Part shown: one piece after another, positions 60,949-64,000 of the stretch
Position numbering within the stretch: the first letter of the stretch is position 1
Layout: each line of letters begins with the position of its first letter
Assembly (NCBI GenBank): GCA_016287765.1
Contig: JAEEWS010000013.1
Span: 1 to 64,000 of the forward strand
Length of the DNA: 64,000 bases
Source of the DNA: Lachnospiraceae bacterium
GTDB taxonomy: Bacteria; Bacillota_A; Clostridia; Lachnospirales; Lachnospiraceae
Direction of reading: 5' to 3'
The notes under the pieces: generated by a model
The model's input: only the letters and a program-made list of their open reading frames with translations
Database searches by the model: none
What the model was told of the DNA's origin: nothing
Program-made: the position numbers and the translations under genes

Positions 60949-62313
60949 TCAGACTTGCCACAGCTTGTTTCTCACATTCTCCGGCAAAAATTTTCTTTGC
61001 TTCGGTTCCTTAAAGAATTCCTCTTTAAAAAACCGTCCATACCATTCTTTTGCAGGCTTGGGATCCTCAAGATTCAAGACGGTGATCTCTATCAGTTTCT
61101 TTGTTTCCTTTATATCTTTGCAAAAGTCAAGGTCTGCCTTTTTTATATAGGCATATGCATTCTCAAAGCACTTTAGATTAAACTCACTTATAGCCCCTAT
61201 CATGGTGATCATATAGAGCTGATCTCCCATCATAAAGCTTGGAGTGTCCAGCTGAGACTGGATCCCTCTTTCTTCCGGATGAGCATTCAGCCATTCCAGA
61301 TTTTTAAAATATTCCTTAACTCTATCCGCCGCGATATCATATGCCTGTGCGTCATAAGCTACGGATGCTACCTTGTGGGCCAATACCAGCTTTGCCGTTT
61401 CCTGAAGCCTGTATCTGCTCAAAAGATTCTTTTCCACTTCCAGAACCCCGTCAAGGAAGCCCCAGTTTGCCAGCATTCTTACAGAAGCCACAAGCAGCCA
61501 TTGACCGCAGGAGGTTTCCAGCTCTCCTGTGCCCTCCAGAGCATGGATGTATTCCGTACACTTCTTATTGGCCTCTTCCTGGGAATCACCCTTTAGCTGA
61601 GCCACTATCTGACAGCAGAGCCTGGCACTGGGGCCCTTTTCCTTAAGCTCCTTTTCCAAAAGCTTCATGTTTCTGTCCAATTTGGCCCGTTCCTGCTCGG
61701 GAGTCTGATAGAGATAGCCGAAATGGTGGGTAAAAGCATTGAACTGTTTTGTGGGGCCGTACCTTTCATTGAAGACCTCATGTACATAACCCACAAATCG
61801 CGTATTTGCGGTCCTTCGGATCATCCTGCCCGCAGCGCCCTTATCATAATGGGTGGGGGTGGTGTAATCCCCGGTGTAATACATTCCGAACTTGTAAATG
61901 TCGCATTCTCCCGACTTAAAAAACTCTATAAATTCGGTAACGTCATCAAAGTATTCGTCATCATCAAAATACATGAACCATTCGCCTTTTGCCCGGTCCA
62001 TGGCCACATTTCTGGCTTCGGAAAAATTGTCCTTCCAATCGTAATGGTAGATCTTATCCGTATATTTTCTTGCCAGTTCCAAAGAACCGTCGCTTTTTTC
62101 CGGACCTACGGTATCCACAATGATGAGTTCTGAAGGAACAGCCTCCAGCAGAGGCTTTACCGCTTCCAAACCTTTTCTGAAGTATTGGATGTGATTGGAT
62201 ACCAGCATACCTATGGTCAGCTTTATGTCGCTCTTAATAAACTCGGGATTATCCGGAGTTTTCACAGCCTGTATTTTATTCTGATCTATACTGACTTTCA
62301 TTATCTGCCTCAT
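60949..62313 (-). CDS. Family 2 glycosyltransferase, tandem copy 2
   Basis: 454 residues. A 20-residue N-terminal extension precedes IKLTIGMLVSNHIQYFRKGLEAV. ELIIVDTVGPEKSDGS, NFSEARNVAMDRAKGEWFMYFDDDEYFDD (D-x-D), TRFVGYVHEVFN, and HHFGYLYQTPEQERAKLDRN complete the GT-A part. The C-terminal helical half is most similar to copy 1 (GQWLLVASVRMLANW versus GQWMLTAQNRLMVKW). 24 bases separate it from copy 1. Confidence 0.88.
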   Translation of the reverse strand: MRQIMKVSIDQNKIQAVKTPDNPEFIKSDIKLTIGMLVSNHIQYFRKGLEAVKPLLEAVPSELIIVDTVGPEKSDGSLELARKYTDKIYHYDWKDNFSEARNVAMDRAKGEWFMYFDDDEYFDDVTEFIEFFKSGECDIYKFGMYYTGDYTTPTHYDKGAAGRMIRRTANTRFVGYVHEVFNERYGPTKQFNAFTHHFGYLYQTPEQERAKLDRNMKLLEKELKEKGPSARLCCQIVAQLKGDSQEEANKKCTEYIHALEGTGELETSCGQWLLVASVRMLANWGFLDGVLEVEKNLLSRYRLQETAKLVLAHKVASVAYDAQAYDIAADRVKEYFKNLEWLNAHPEERGIQSQLDTPSFMMGDQLYMITMIGAISEFNLKCFENAYAYIKKADLDFCKDIKETKKLIEITVLNLEDPKPAKEWYGRFFKEEFFKEPKQRKFLPENVRNKLWQV

Positions 62314-62337
62314 ATTTTATGCGGTCTGCAGTATCAT

Positions 62338-63699
62338 TTATTTCAATCTTCCTGCCAGCCACTCGGGAAGATATTTCCTGAGTCCCGGTTCTTCAAAGAA
62401 CCTGTCGTTATAGAATCTCTTATAAAACTCCACGGCAGGTCCTATGTCTTCCAGACCTTTAAAGGTGGTTTTAAGAATGGTTTCGATCTCCTTAAAATCT
62501 GTGCAGAAATCAAAGTCCAGTCTTTTTATGTAAGCATATGCCCTGTCGAAATTTCTCAATTTGTTTTCTGCCACGATCCCGATCTTTGTCATGGTAAAAA
62601 GATTTTGATCCATCATAAAGCTGGGGAAATCAAACTGGGTCTGTAAAACCTTATCGTCCGGATGTGCATTTAACCAGTCCAGAAGTTCAAAATAGGTCTT
62701 TACCCTGTCCGATACCATCTTAAAGTCTCTTCTGCAATAAGCTATGGAGGCTGCCTGCAGGCAGATCACAAGACGTGCTGTCTCCTGTAAAAGGCCTTTT
62801 TCCAGATACTTTTTTTCCATATCCAATATGCCTTCAAGATTTTCCCATTTCACCATTAAACGGTTCTGTGCCGTCAGCATCCATTGACCGCAGGATTTGT
62901 TCAGTTCATCCGTTCCCTCAAGAAGCCTTATATATTCCGCACATTTTTTATTGGCTTCTATATCGTCTTCCCCCAGCATATTTCCCACTATCTGGGCACA
63001 GATCCTGGCATTTGGTCCTTTTTCCTTAAGTTCCTTTTCCAAAAGCTGCATATTTCTTTCGCTTTTGGCCTGCTTTTGTTCAGGTGTTTCAAAAAGATAA
63101 CCGAAATGATGGGTAAAGGCAGTAAACTGTTTTACCGGAGAAAAGATTTCATTAAACTGTTCATGAACATAACCTTCAAACCTTGTATTTACGGTTCTTC
63201 TGATCATTCTTCCTGCGCCGTTTTTCTGATACAGTTCGGGGGTTATATAATCTCCCGTAAGATAAACACCCGCATAGTATTTATCACATTCTCCGGAATT
63301 AAAGAATTCTATGAACTCGGTCACATCGTCAAAGTATTCATCGTCATCAAAATACATGAACCATTCACCTTTTGCATGGTCCATGGCCACATTTCTGGCC
63401 GCAGAGAAATCGTTGATCCAGTCGAAATGATAGATCTTGTCCGTGTACTCCTTAACCACCTCAAGAGATCCGTCACTGTTCTCAGGTCCTACGGTATCCA
63501 CAACAATAAGTTCCGAAGGGACTGCATCCAGAAGAGGCTTAACAGCCTCCATACCTTTTCTTATATATTTAATGTGATTGGATACCAGAATACCGACAGT
63601 AAGCTTTATATCACTTTTGATCAAAGGCGGATATTCCCTTTTGGCCTTTATTATTATATTGTTCTGTCTTTCATCCTTCAACGTAAAGCCCCCAGCCAC
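62338..63699 (-). CDS. Family 2 glycosyltransferase, tandem copy 1
   Basis: 453 residues. IKLTVGILVSNHIKYIRKGMEAV, ELIVVDTVGPENSDGS, DFSAARNVAMDHAKGEWFMYFDDDEYFDD with D-x-D, RTVNTRFEGYVHEQFN. The helical C-terminal half ends EFYKRFYNDRFFEEPGLRKYLPE, echoed in all four copies. The start at 63699 lies inside the end of the upstream gene (22-base overlap), so translation is coupled. Acceptor unknown; flagellin or another surface protein is a possibility given the chemoreceptors. Confidence 0.88.
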   Translation of the reverse strand: MAGGFTLKDERQNNIIIKAKREYPPLIKSDIKLTVGILVSNHIKYIRKGMEAVKPLLDAVPSELIVVDTVGPENSDGSLEVVKEYTDKIYHFDWINDFSAARNVAMDHAKGEWFMYFDDDEYFDDVTEFIEFFNSGECDKYYAGVYLTGDYITPELYQKNGAGRMIRRTVNTRFEGYVHEQFNEIFSPVKQFTAFTHHFGYLFETPEQKQAKSERNMQLLEKELKEKGPNARICAQIVGNMLGEDDIEANKKCAEYIRLLEGTDELNKSCGQWMLTAQNRLMVKWENLEGILDMEKKYLEKGLLQETARLVICLQAASIAYCRRDFKMVSDRVKTYFELLDWLNAHPDDKVLQTQFDFPSFMMDQNLFTMTKIGIVAENKLRNFDRAYAYIKRLDFDFCTDFKEIETILKTTFKGLEDIGPAVEFYKRFYNDRFFEEPGLRKYLPEWLAGRLK

Positions 63700-64000
63700 G
63701 TTTTTATAACATTTGCCATATCAGGTCTGAGTTTGGCTGCTTCCAGTGTCATTTTAAGATCCTTTGCACCGGTGGATATAAACCGATACAAAATATCATT
63801 ATATCTTACTTCAGTGCCCATCCATCTGATGCCTTTTTCCGTGAACACTTCCGGTTTATAGAGCAGTTCGTACATCTTGCGCTCTGTACATATGCATTCA
63901 TTAAAGATCTCAAAGATGGCAACTCCGTTAGCTCCTCTTTCGACCGCTCTCTTTATCTCTTCTTCGGACATTTTGTATAAGAGATAGCAATATTCTATCT
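63678..64000 (-). CDS. C-terminal part of an unidentified gene, runs off the right edge
   Basis: The minus-strand frame is open through the window edge (codons before the Met at 63971 read IEYCYLLYK), so at least 107 residues are present and the start is outside. It includes EEEIKRAVERGANGVAIFEIFNECICTERKMYELLY, then GIRWMGTEVRYNDILYRFISTGAKDLKMTLEAAK. It is soluble and helical. I do not recognise the family. The 22-base overlap with the first glycosyltransferase gene makes it part of that operon. Confidence 0.7.
   Translation of the reverse strand, partial: IEYCYLLYKMSEEEIKRAVERGANGVAIFEIFNECICTERKMYELLYKPEVFTEKGIRWMGTEVRYNDILYRFISTGAKDLKMTLEAAKLRPDMANVIKTWLGALR

Overview
The window looks like chromosome from an anaerobic Clostridia member, most likely Lachnospiraceae. 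The reasons are a Veg protein, a trimeric NADH-dependent [FeFe] hydrogenase with its usual regulatory satellites, a minimal SufBC-type iron-sulfur scaffold, fructuronate/mannonate metabolism, many methyl-accepting proteins, and strong TTGACA-N17-TATAAT promoters with AGGAGG ribosome sites. Species was not determined.

Layout. 1-1.5 kb: debris of acetyltransferase-like genes, an ArsC-family protein and a small hydrolase. 1.6-12 kb: a compact minus-strand operon, visibly more AT-rich than the rest. It encodes a free carrier protein, a stand-alone amino-acid adenylation enzyme, a PaaK-like adenylating enzyme, two ABC exporter halves, two related proteins of a family I associate with peptide-antibiotic clusters, a CoA-activase-related protein and a GpsA-like dehydrogenase. 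No condensation domain or thioesterase is present, so this is a candidate non-canonical thiotemplated pathway and the main novelty here. 12-20.5 kb: AlkZ-related protein, two six-helix chemoreceptors, an RpiB-like isomerase, a PHP phosphatase, a TetR regulator and an SLC13 permease, separated by hairpins of one repeat family (core GGGGACGGGGTTAGGGGTTCA). 20.5-28.2 kb: cell-envelope genes (VanY-like lipoprotein, PlsC, Ddl, membrane MurF-like ligase) and veg. 28.5-32.6 kb: a LytS-like kinase and uxuAB.

32.7-43.8 kb: the hydrogenase region. A minus-strand regulatory operon (DRTGG proteins, ATP-binding protein, hydrogenase-like sensor, GGDEF/EAL protein, PHP protein) is divergent from the plus-strand hydCBA operon. 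A three-hairpin cloverleaf sits inside the regulatory operon. 44-45.3 kb: citrate synthase. 45.5-52.5 kb: a five-gene minus-strand operon with a DNA glycosylase, a radical SAM/SPASM enzyme translationally coupled to a membrane protein ending in (Cys-Ala)6, a secreted SGNH esterase and a GH35 beta-galactosidase. The radical SAM/(Cys-Ala)6 pair is the second strong candidate for undescribed chemistry.

52.5-58.3 kb: a promoter-to-terminator transcript that encodes no protein (candidate small RNA), an interspersed palindrome, a small membrane protein, flotillin, a ribonucleotide-reductase activase-like enzyme, a GNAT and the SufC/SufB pair. 58.3-64 kb: four tandem paralogous glycosyltransferases preceded by an unidentified gene that runs off the right edge. 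uxuAB, the GH35 enzyme and the SGNH esterase together suggest growth on pectin-type polysaccharide. No rRNA, tRNA, CRISPR array, insertion sequence or phage gene was seen.
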